A stretch of DNA of 40,975 bases, taken from the NCBI GenBank assembly GCA_033557835.1, contig JAWQRO010000374.1:1-40975 (forward strand), given 5' to 3'. This DNA comes from Helochares maculicollis. Lineage: Eukaryota; Arthropoda; Insecta; Coleoptera; Hydrophilidae. The notes under the pieces are model-generated. The model did no database searches. It was not told the origin of the DNA and saw only the letters and a list, made by a program, of their open reading frames with translations. Below are positions 14,101-26,100 of this stretch, one piece after another. Position numbers and translations under genes: made by a program. Position 1 is the first letter of the stretch. Each line of letters starts with the position of its first letter.

Positions 14101-17100
14101 CAAACTCATTTAAATCAAATTGATTCAGAAGCAATAAATTGAGTTATTAAAATGACTGTTAGATTATGCCTAATTAGCCATAAATGCTCGCGAGGAGGAA
14201 TGAGAGTTTCAAGCGGTAACTCAAATCAAAAATGAACAAAATGAGTTAATATTGAAATGAAACGAGAACAGCGTCAAATTGAAACCAGTTGAGTCTCTGC
14301 ATATGCAGCCTGTAGTGCTTATTGTGCATGACGTTAAATAGACACGTATATGTAAATATTGAAATGAATGTAAGGTCAATGCGATAGTCGTAAATGCAAT
14401 TGAAATGCTGTAATCGAGCTAATTTCGCTGTATTAACAATATAATTAAATTAAGTGCGGAACAGAGTCGGATTTATGTTTTATACATTTGTTCATTTCTT
14501 GTAACCATATATCGTGCAGCAAAACCCTTGGAAAGATTTGAACAAAATTCAACCCAGCTTGCTCAACACTTAGAAAAAACAAATGGCGCTAATAGTTGAA
14601 GAACGCAGCGGAAAATTTTTCAAGACCGTCACAATCGCGAATTCCGAATTAAAATCGCAATTCCGAATTAAAATTTTTCTCGGCAATCTCCGTCCATTTC
14701 CATCAAACGACAGCCGCTTCGAGCCAAATGGAAACCGACCGTAAAACCGACAACAATCCGATTAAAATCAATTTACAGGAAGTTAAATGTGCAGGAGCAA
14801 GAAAACACAACAACAGCTACCCGATACTGGTCGTCTAGAATTTTATTAATAAGGTTCAATAACTCAAGTTCTAAGAAGATCAATTTATAAGCTCACTTCT
14901 TGAAATCGATTAAGCTTAATTGATTATAATCAAGTAACCAGCGGCCACACGATCCACTAGCGCTGCCATCTATAGCGACAAGAAAAAAACGAGTGGCTAT
15001 GGAAGCGGCTCTCGAGTTTCCTTCATGACTTTTGCTAGAGAGACGTTTCCCATAGCCAGGACGAATTAAAATTCTAGTATTTAAATGTAAAATTTCGCGA
15101 AATGTCCGTCTGTGCGTCCGTCCGGCCTCGGCGGATATAAATCACTCCTAAACATCTGCTTGACTAACTGCATTCTTAATCCCCAATATTAATAACGCAG
15201 TCCAAAAGGAAAATGCATAAACGTTGAAACAAAACGAACTGTGACAGTTACACCGATAAATAAACGCGACAAAACGTCAAAACTAGTTATTTAAAAATAA
15301 ATAGTACAAAAAAGCCCGCTAAGTCTAAGGAACATATGCGTAGTTAGAACGGCACTCTGGATTTCTAAATATAAACAGGTGAACTACGATATGCTCCTGC
15401 ATAAAATACGAACGTATTCATCTAGCATGCGACGGCGACACCAGCGGCATTTGTTGTAGCTAAAAGAACCCATCAGCAAATTAATAATGAGCCGACATCT
15501 CTTTGGATATTTCACATTTTTCGGGCTCGAATTTTTAGCGGTCATACTCTAGCTATTTCGGGCTTATTAACGACAATACAGATATGTTCATGTGTAAACG
15601 TCTATTCGGATTATCTTTGGATATTTCTTATGGTTTCTTAAAATTAAAAGTGTCTCCGGTCGATATTCTCGCGTGTAATTTGTTTTTATGCGAGAATGTG
15701 CGTTTGTGTGTGTGTGTGTGTTTATATGAAAAATTTAGTCCGATTCCTCGTTTCTCTTCATCAAGTCTCGTTCGCCGCTCTGTATTATATTGACTTTGAT
15801 TTTCTTATCGTCAATTCTTCCATTACCTTCCTTTATTCGGTCTGTTCATTGACGTTATTCAATGTCTTTTCGTTGTCATTCTTTGTGTTTCCTCTTCATT
15901 TTTTTCTTTCTAAATTCGTCACTCGTTGCCTGCATAGGTTTTTAGATGTAAAAGATGCTTCCGACCGACATTCTCGTCTGTAATTTGTTTATATGCAAGA
16001 ATGTGTATAATGTATTTATGATTGCGCGCGCGCGTGTGTATATGCATGCGTATGTGCTTGCGCGCGCTCACGCGCGCGCGCGTGTGTAGAAAAAACAATT
16101 ATTTCTTCGTTGCTCTTCATCAAGTTTGTTCCCTATTTTCGCTTTGATTATCATCTTCATTATTTTTCTTTGTTCGGCGTGTTCTTTGCCTCTTGAACGA
16201 CTCTTTGTTATCGTCCCTTTTTTGCCTCTTCGTGGTTATTCTTCATTCTAATTTTTCATTACACTTCATCATAGTTTGTCTGTATAAAGCCTCCGATCAA
16301 TATTCTCGCAAGTTATTTGTTTGTATGCAAAAATGTGTCTACGAGAAAAAAATGCACTTTTTTCGTTTCTCCTCATGGAGATCTTGACTCTACATTGATT
16401 ATTGATTGTCTTTTCTAATCTTCATTATCTTTGTTCGTTCAGTTTGTTCATTCTGTTGAATCAGTGTGCCTTCATTGTCTTTTTTCATTTTGCATCTTTG
16501 TCAGTTTGTTTCATTCTGAGTTTACATTTAACTTCAACAATTTTTATGTGCATAGGTTTTCGTCACTCTCTTTCTTGTATACCTGTATACAGAATGTACA
16601 CTATGTCACCGTACTTTGCTTTATACTGTCGTTTCGTTGTCATTCTTCAGCCTATCTCTGCATTATCATTTTTCGTTACTTCTTTTCAGTACCTTTTCTG
16701 AATCTTTTTTTTTAATTGTCTGTTTTGTTCTAAATTTTCATTGCATCTCTAACTACTTCTGATATCCCTTCCAGCGGAGCTCTTAATTTTTATTTTTCCG
16801 AATTTTCGGTGTTTAATTTACTAAACCAACTTTTGTTACGATAATTAAGCATTTATTCAGTTTGATTGGTGCTGCCTTTTTCTCTATCTATATTCTATCA
16901 CTCTTTACGACTTCATCATCTTTCTTCGCTCTAAATATTAACTGAATTTTTCTTATTACAAATGTACAGATCTGTCTTTGGTTTGCTTCTTTATTCTGTA
17001 CCATCAATCTGATTTTCAGGCTTCCTTTAGTGTGTATTCTACTACATTTCCTTATTATAGAGAGCAAATGGAAAATGTTTTTATCTCTGTTGCTTTATTG

Positions 17101-20100
17101 ATTCTTCATTCTGCATTCTGCATTCTTGAGTGTTGCCATTCTGCTTTTAATTTGTTTCTCTTAGGAAAGATTGGTTAGATTACCAATTACTTTATATAAT
17201 TCTGAGTCTTCGATATTTCTTCGATTTGTATCTTCCTTGCCTGTGGTGATTTTGTATTTTCTTTATTTTTTCATTTTACATTTCTTATATCTTATACAAC
17301 AAAGGGAGGATTGAAGATCGTTCCTACCACTTTATTCTGCATTTTCATTGCTCCAAAGAGATAATGAAGATCCACTTTTCTTTTATTGTCTTTTTTGCGC
17401 TCTTATTTTGTTCTTCAGTCTATATTTTAACTGATTTTTCTTAATAAAGAAAGACTTGTTAACTTAACTTCATAAATATACATTCTATCTTTCAATGATT
17501 TTTTTGTGCTCTCTCTTCGATTGTACAACATTTTGGCTTCTTTGTTTTCTACCTTCATCTGCACAAATCAGCTGTCTAGTTTATAGTGCGGAATGAATTG
17601 AAATATTAGCCTTCAGGTCAAATTGTCATTCTCAGTCCTGGCAATCCAATACAGAGCGTACAAACGCAGCGTCGTTTAAATAAATTGCAAAATAATTTTT
17701 TGATATCCATTACAAAGCAATATCAATTTATTCACACGATGACAGCAATTTATTCAAACTAATTGAATTCTACCGCCGTTACCCTTATATGAACGCATAT
17801 AACAAGAATACCTTTTCAATTCAAACACAATTATCAACATAATATGCACATAATATATTTAGATTAAATAATAAGTGGTACATAAATGTCCGCATAAATA
17901 GATAAAAATACCTTAATTTCCTATTTAAATTAAAATTTATGCCGCATATGTCTCAACACCACTCAACTCAATAAAATTACATAATGCATAGCTGTTTACT
18001 CACGGCGTACTTTTTATTTAATCGTAATCAAAGGGAAGTGTAGGCTCAAGCGCCTCTGTTTCCATAAAACAGACAGCTGCTGACATCTGGTTGAAACTAG
18101 CTTTAGTTACCCAACGCTTTTACAACATATATTTTATACACAGCTTATCCGTTACAGTTGTTGACCAAACAGTTCAGAATCCCAACAATTAGAATATGGG
18201 CATAGATTATCTCAACAACAACAACAACGACATCAATAATAATAAAAATACTTATAATGGCAATGGTAATAACACAGTAATAATGATAATAAATAGCAAA
18301 TAAGACAAATAATAAAAGCAACGCCGAAGTCGTTAATTAGTATCATTTTATTGCAGTATAGAAAATATCGCGAAATGTAAATGAAACATGTTTAAAAGTT
18401 AAAATGTAGATAATTTAGTGCCACTGCTACTAATTGCAAATAATGTTAATTTATCTCAGCGTGGATCTATTTTATGGCCAGTTCACACTCAGCATTCACA
18501 ATAAAGTTGGCCGGGCAATTTAAAATTTCATTTGTTTAATGACGTTATCTTTGCGCGGCTACGTTATTTATGTCTCCTGCAATTACACTCCGCTTTCGCG
18601 CTGCGCACACAGAAGCCAGTAAGGCCACTCTTGTGCTGGCTACCTTCTTGCTCCTTCTGCCGCTCGCTTCGCAACGGCCCAAAAAATTCGCACTATCTCT
18701 ACGTAAATACTGCTAAAATTTCCGGTTGTGGATGCCCCTGCAGCTCCTAGCGATTACGGTAGAAGCACACGAGCAACTGATTGGTTGGCGAACGGATAAA
18801 ATTGTATTCCTCAAATTCATCTCATCCGCGATAAATATCAATCTGAAGAAGTTAATTACCACGTAAATCAGGCACCTCCAATAAACACGACGTGAGCAAA
18901 TACAATGTAATGGGTACCTTTCGAACGGAAGGATCTGAAGAAGGCGCACTCTTGAGCCGAAACCTCATACTAATTTAATAATTCGGTAACAAGCGGCGCT
19001 ACAAAAGAATTTTAATAGAGTTATTAAGGTGGAAGGCCCCGCCCTGCGTTAAATTAAATAAATCCGTCGCGTATTTGGCCGATCGAAAGGGTCACACCTG
19101 AGCTCGTACCTGAAATGGCGTCGGTTTAGGACCCGATGCCGCGATATGCCTTAATTCCGAGAAAGCTCGCTTTAAATACATCGATAATGGTATCAAAAGG
19201 TGTAAAAACCAAACTTGTCATTATACAGATGGTTCAGAGAATTCGAACGGTGCGGTGAAGTCGGCAGGCCCAGAGCCTTAATTAATACCTTTTATTGCTA
19301 ATAGATCTAGTGTGCGTGACAAAAAACACTTGAATGTTCAACTCTGTAGGTAGATAGTAGGTTGTTTAACCAACTGCAGACGTTTTTATCGACTGTGCGC
19401 TACCTACATTATCGAAGGGGTTATTACCTGCTGTTTTGACAGGAAATCATTCAACTCGGGTTCTACTGTATTATGTAATTCCTTATTATTATTTATACTG
19501 ACTCTACATGTAAGCCCCGTTTTCATTAGGGAGATTAGTTTTTCTTGCGGTTGGGAATGGACGTGTTGTTTATGGGTTCAGGGCTGAGCTGGGAACGGGA
19601 AATCGAAGCCACTTCTGCGGTATGCATCGAGAAAATTTGTAAAGAATTTTATTTGTCCGGTATATTTATTCGCCCGTTGATTTAGAAGCATTTGGAATGT
19701 TTAGTTTCATTGTTCTCTGAGGAGTTGTATTTTTAAAATTCCCTCGGAGCGTTTTTCTTGAAAATGTTCGTCTGTAAGGGACAAATTACTATTTTCTCGC
19801 TGTCGTAAAACTCTTGGTAATTTTTCCAGCTAACGTAATCTAACCGAAGTCAACTGGACCGACCCTCGAGTACAAAACGGGATCAAAAGATAATCTATCT
19901 ATATTCGAAGCCGACAGGAGCTTATAGAATTTTATGGGGGCGTATCGATTTGGTGCTAGTTTATACAGACTAATATGGCGCCTTTTTGCTGCTGTAAACC
20001 GCACGATGTATTTCTCTAGAATTCTTGCCTGGCTACCAAGTCAGACTGCTTTTTCTCCTATTACCATTAAAATTGGTTATTTTATACAGGGCTCTATCCC

Positions 20101-23100
20101 ATCCTACTTCCAAATGTTTGTTCAAAAACATGATTGGCAAGCGATGAATAAGCTGCTATTTATGCATACCAAAATTATTAATATAATTAAAGTTTGTCAC
20201 CGCATTTTTTGAGCTCTGTAGAAATGAAAAAGGATGTAATTAGCTAATTTATAGTGACAAATTAGTAAAGCAAGCTCCGCACCAGGTGAAAACTAAGCGC
20301 ATTTAAATTGTATAATTCGGCGATTAACAACCCACAATAATTTGGCTGCCGCAGAATAACGCGCCAAAGAACCGAAATATTTATAAGAAATCGCATTAAT
20401 CTACCGGATAAATGAGTATTAAGCGCCCACTTAACAAACAAGAAAACTTGTTCGCGTATCGTTACGAAACGGTAGATCTAACAATCACTAATCACACTAA
20501 ATCACAAATCATAGAGCAAAACATAGCGTTGAATGGAGTCGTTCATTCTGCCGTCAGGAATGCTAACAGCAAACCTTAAAAATAAAATGAAAATAAAAGA
20601 GCGAATTGGGTATTAAAAACATACAGCAGTGAGACGAACGACAATTCGAAATAAAGTACCTAAATACAAATGGTTGTTTTTCAGCAAGATAAGTAATTAT
20701 TTATAGCGGCTAATTGGTGAGAGCCGGAGGCCACAACGGCCGTTGGAATGTCTTAAAACCGGGAGCCCATTCGATTTAATTGAAACTAATCTTCTATCGA
20801 AGACCGTTTTCATTAATTAACACATTGTAATTTAAATAAAATTCACATTAAATTCGTCGATAGTACCTCGTTTAGGATTTCTCAAACTAGAAACGCTTTT
20901 TTTCCACGAACACAAAACTAATCATTAATAAACTTAATTATTACTATAAATTCTTACTAGATGTCGTATCACCTTATCAGGCATCCTTCTTCACTTCTCC
21001 TGGGCCATTTCCAGTTATTCCATGATATTTAACATCACGTGTGTGAATTAACTCGCCATGGAGCCACTCGCGGCTTTTATTAGAAAATAATAGTGTGGTC
21101 AAAAGGTATCCAAAGTTCTACAGAATGTTAAGGCTCATGTAATCAAAAATGTCCAAGTATCTATTAAGACCCGATTTATGTACTATACATAGTCTCTACA
21201 CTATACATAGCCTCTACACTATACATAGTATCGACACTATACATTGTCTCTACACTATACCTAGTCTCATAGTAATAGCTTCTATTACTTATGTATTTTC
21301 AGAATTTACAAGCTGAGCTACTTCAATAGACAGATGTTTTTAAAGTTGTCTAACCAGCAGAGAAAAATATTATCTCAATGTCATTGTTAAATTAAGCATT
21401 TTTATAATGCGGTGGTATTTATTCAATTAAATATTTGTTCCACAGCACATATTCACATTCACATTACCTGGTGCTGTCTGTTTAACTTGTATATGTTTTG
21501 GAATGGAACTGGGCATATCGAAATTGATTTCTCAACTCATGCTGTGATCAAAATTTAGTGAGACTTTCTTATTAAACCACAACCTGACAATTATTATTCC
21601 AAATTTAGTTGGTCTCCTTCTGTATAATCTCTTCTTTGACTTTGGTTTTTAAGTGCGGATTTCCGGAACGGAAATCTTCTTCGATTCGATTTGTATTTCG
21701 TCAATCGTTTCAAAACCTTAGAGCGGTTTTTTGAGTTTTGTGAAAATTATAGAGCAAGCCACATATCTCTTGATAACAGTGTTGCCTGACAGAAGTACTG
21801 GACCAAGCCACGATAATTAGAAAAAACTCTCAACTACAAACTTGGCCCACCTGGCAGGATAGGACAGCGCGTCCCTTAATTGTATGCTTAGATTCATGTC
21901 TCATCTGCAGTTACAACACAATGTTTTTGCTCGACAGTGGTGTGTGAGTGTTTTTGGAACCAAACCACTTGTTTGAGGTCAAAATGGTCTTTCAAAATCA
22001 AAATCACCCAAACGATATATGCATAGTATTGACAAGATCTTCAGTTGGCAATCGGCAATTTTTAGCACCAAATCTTTGGCATCTTTGGCGTGAATTTTAT
22101 CAGTAGGCATAGACGGACGATCAAGACGTTCATTGTCTTCAATGGTTGCTCTGCCTTTTTTGAATAGATTAAACCCATTAAAAACACTCGCTCTCGATAG
22201 CATGATGTGACCAATTCCTTTTGCAGCATTATTCATGTTTTGGACAACGAAATTCCATTTTTTAAGCAAAATACAGTCTAGCTCTTTGCTGAATTTTTTA
22301 CTCATTCTACAAATCGAACAGTATTCTTATTTTAGGTGAAAACATATCATGGTATCGCATTAATGACTGCAGAAATAGGCATAAAATTTGTCATAGATGT
22401 CAGGTACACTACTATCAATTGAAAGACAAAAATGTACTTGTTTGGACTAATACTCAATCTACATATAGTGTTTTGATCACAATGATATACTGAAACAGGA
22501 CTCTATCACGCATCGAGCCTCATGGATCTAATGTGAGATCAACAAATGTTACTTGATTCAACCAATACATTTACCAGGTGCGCAAGTTAAAAACGTCAGT
22601 TTTTTTATGAAAAATACGGAATTATTTAAGCAGAATGGTAAAACATTTTTTATTCAAAGTATTGGTTCTCGCTTTTTACACATTTTATCCATCTTTCGGG
22701 CAATTTATGGATACCATTCCAAAACAAAGCTTCAACTTTCATTGATATCCATTCATCGAGTCATTTTCGTACATCCTCGAAAGTCTTGAAGTGTTACTCA
22801 GCTAGTTCGTGTTCCATCAATGAGAAGAGGTGATAATCAGAAAGCGCCAGGTCTGCTGATTACGACTGGTGGGGCAGGAGTTCCCAACCAAACGAAGAAA
22901 TCATTTCTTTGACTACTTTGGCTGAATGTGCAGGAGCGTTGTCATGCTTCAGAATGACTTTGCCGTGTCTTCAACGCCATTTTAGGCATTTTTCGATCAA
23001 TGAGTGGTTTAAATTGATCATTTGTTATCGGTAGCGGACGGTATTAACTGTTTCGCTGGGTTTGAGAAGCTCGTAGTACACTACCCCCCTTCTAATCCCA

Positions 23101-26100
23101 CCACACACTGCATTGTCTTCCTCCCAAAACGATTCGGTTTAGTACTCGACGTTGATGGTTGTCCTGGTATTACCCACGATTTCTTACGTTTCGGATTCTC
23201 AAAATATATCCATTTTTCATCGCCAGTTACAACCCAATGCCAAAAACCCTTTCTTTTGTGGCGTATTTGCAGCATTTCGCACACAGTTATTCGTATTTCC
23301 ATCTGTCGTTCGTTCAGTTTGTGTGAAACCCATTTTCCAACCCCATGGCTCGAAGGCGATTGGAAATAGCTTGTCGAGTGAGATTCAACTGCTCAGCCAG
23401 CATTTGCTGTGTTTGTGTATCGTCTTCGTCCAATAATGCTTGTAACTTTTGAGCTCTTGAAACTTTTTTGGTCGATTTTCATGTTCTTTGTTAATAACAT
23501 TGAAATCGCCACTTTTGAAACGTTAAAACCAGGGTTCACAAGTCTTGACAGTTGGAGCAAGATCGCCGTACAAGATTCTTTACTAGAATTTGATGACTTT
23601 CCGATGCCTTTTTCTTTTGATTGGACAAGAAAATCATTACCTGCCGCAAATGCTCTTTACTTAGCCCAAAATTCGCCATGTTTAACACGAAAAAGAAGTA
23701 TGCTACTAACTCGTAAAGAACTAAACGAATATAAAGATTTGTAGTGGGAAGTCTTGCCAAAAAAATTGCGCTTTGGGCTCCAAAGGTTAGTTCAATAGAT
23801 TTCATGCGCCATTTCTTGACAATAAAACGACATTTTAAACTTGCAAACTTGGTAATTCTTCATTATCGATATTGTTTGCTATTGAGTTTTGGAAGTATGT
23901 AAAGATACTTTCATGCTTTGATTTTTACAACGAAAGGGACTATATGAAGTGGAGCTAACAGCACCACTTGTTTAGTATTAAGTATGTCTTGCAAATCCCT
24001 ATAAAGGATAAAAAATTGCAACTTCATAAAGCTTAAGAAAAAAATTAGAAAAAGTCATAAGATATCACAGCAAACAATAAGTACATCTGATCCAGTTGAC
24101 AATGATTCGGACTTATTGAATGTACGTTTCGCTCTTGTCAATTTCAACAGATTCTCCAAAACTATAAGAGCCACTCCCACAAAATGCTTTGTTTGACATT
24201 TAAAGGCATCAATTTTAGACTAAACATTCGGCTATAATTCGCTGCTCAATTATCGCCGCTTATAACACTAACAATCACAAAAATATGCGCGTGAGTAAGA
24301 CAAAAGTTATTTAGAAAATTAATTTAGAAAAAAGCCACAAATATACTCAGTATTAAGTCATTAATCGAGTGCAAACAGTTGAGCTACTTGAAAAATTCTA
24401 TTCAAAAACGTTAATAATTAAATCAATAAAGCTTTCATTGGAAATATTTTAATATATTTTTAGATACATTAATAAACATTTTAAAAAATGCTAATACTAG
24501 AAACATTCATTTTACAAATCAATTACAGATATAATTCATGCGTATATCTATACTTTAGAAATATTTCGATTTATATTTATTTTACAACCAGTTTCACTCC
24601 TTTAGCAAGATGATTTTAAATTATAAATCACTTATGCTGAAATGAAATAATCAAAATCGATCTCAGTCAGACATAACTGGTTTTAAAAAATAGTCACATT
24701 GTGTTCAGGTTAATTTCAAATGCGCAAATCCGATGAAAAGATTGTGTTTTCGATTACTATACTTGTTCTAGTTAACGATCGTTTCTAGGAAAGCAAAAAT
24801 AGTTTAATTTGCTTTAAAAATAAATCCATTCAATACTTTTATACTGAAAAGTAGCAACATTGACCAAAATCGATCAAGTTATCAAAGAACCAAAACGCTA
24901 ACAGGCGCTCATCTACTACAACTGTAATTAATTAATAAGTAATAGGGGCATAGTAATCATTGGAATCGGAGTTAAGGTTTCACAAAAATATACTATTATT
25001 TTTGTTAAAGTATTCTATTGCCTACTGATGTAAAATGCAATCAAATTCCAACAAAACTAGGAGAGATTCATCCTCTATAACTTTTTTGAAGCAGATTAAT
25101 TAATGCATCATTCATCCCAATTTATTGAAAGGCATATTTACAAAATATAAAAACATTATTAATTACCAGTTTTCAAAATTAAATTAAAAAATTCAGTGAG
25201 AGGTTAGAAAAGATGTCTAAACTTTGGTTTGCAAGTTTAAAAATTTTCGCTAAAATAGAAAGCTAGCTTGAGCAATTTTTACAAAAATTCAGAAATTAAT
25301 GTTGCTTATATTATATCTATTGGATCATTAAAAATTATGAGCAATACATATTTTCTTAATGGCACCACCAAGGAAAACGAATGCTATTAAGTTAATTTTA
25401 GGTCAAATCATTTGGAATCATCTAAAAAAAAACGCCTCTAGGGCGAAAAGTCTCTCCGGACGTAGTAAACTCAAATTACGCCAGAAATTGGGTATTACTA
25501 CACAGCCAATAAATAATAAACCAATAAATGGACATCCTAAAACCAGTATCTATTTCAGGTGTTTCCATCCTATAAGCAAGAGCTGCGCTGCGCTGATTGA
25601 AACCGGAATATATTATTTAGCAATTATAATGGGTATGGTTAGAAGTTGTTGCATTTGGAAAATTAATTAATTAACTACACGATTTTCGTAATTAAATTTC
25701 GCCAATAGAACAATTAATTTATTGTACAACGTCCATTTAGGAAAAATATTTAAATGCAAAGTGACGTGTACTAATTTGCCTTAATTATCAAAGGATAATT
25801 TATTGTTTGACTAATTATAATTTATTGCAACTGTTAACCTGCACAAACGAAACAAATCCTACTATCGCTATCAATTTTTTGCCGCGACCTTTCCACAACG
25901 CGCTTTTTACATCAGCAAGGCGGTCGGTAAAGCGATAGAAAAAAAGCAGTTTGTTCATAATTAAATAACAACAGGTTGTCATAGAGTCTAAATCGAATTG
26001 CTGTATGCATAGCCACAGATAATTAATTATCCTAACGTGACTTAATACTTTCTTATTTTGGATGGGGCACCAGTTTTCCTGGTTATTTTTATGGTTTGTA

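Larger units (their letters stand above)
15580..17560. repeat. Degenerate ~0.31-0.33 kb tandem array, pyrimidine-rich strand
   Basis: A conserved core resembling ATTCTCG...TAATTTGTTT.TATGC.AGAATGTG recurs at 15665, 15970 and 16302, giving spacings of 305 and 332 bases. Each core is followed by a purine/pyrimidine alternating or simple tract. Between cores the plus strand is persistently rich in T and C (TTCATT, TCTTTG, TTCGTT words), and related text continues to about 17560 without a clear core. It looks like an old tandem duplication series that has decayed. The open frames within (15584-15983, 16193-16715, 16978-17178) are by-products of this bias: Phe/Ser/Leu/Cys-rich with no domains. Confidence 0.65.

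Noticed and set aside
14962..14972. CTCF-like core (TAGATGGCAGC on the minus strand)
   Set aside because: It fits the degenerate core at all positions, but about one such match is expected by chance in a window this size, and the outer motif bases do not fit.
15584..17178. Several Phe/Ser/Cys-rich open frames resembling membrane proteins
   Set aside because: They come from the pyrimidine-rich strand bias of the tandem array and overlap each other in different frames.
18196..18303. Asn-rich short open frame at the CAA/AAT repeat
   Set aside because: It is a simple-repeat product of about 35 codons with no context for a gene.
25359..25670. 103-codon basic open frame starting MAPPRK
   Set aside because: No recognisable domain, AT-rich codons, located inside the msh intron on the opposite strand; most likely chance.
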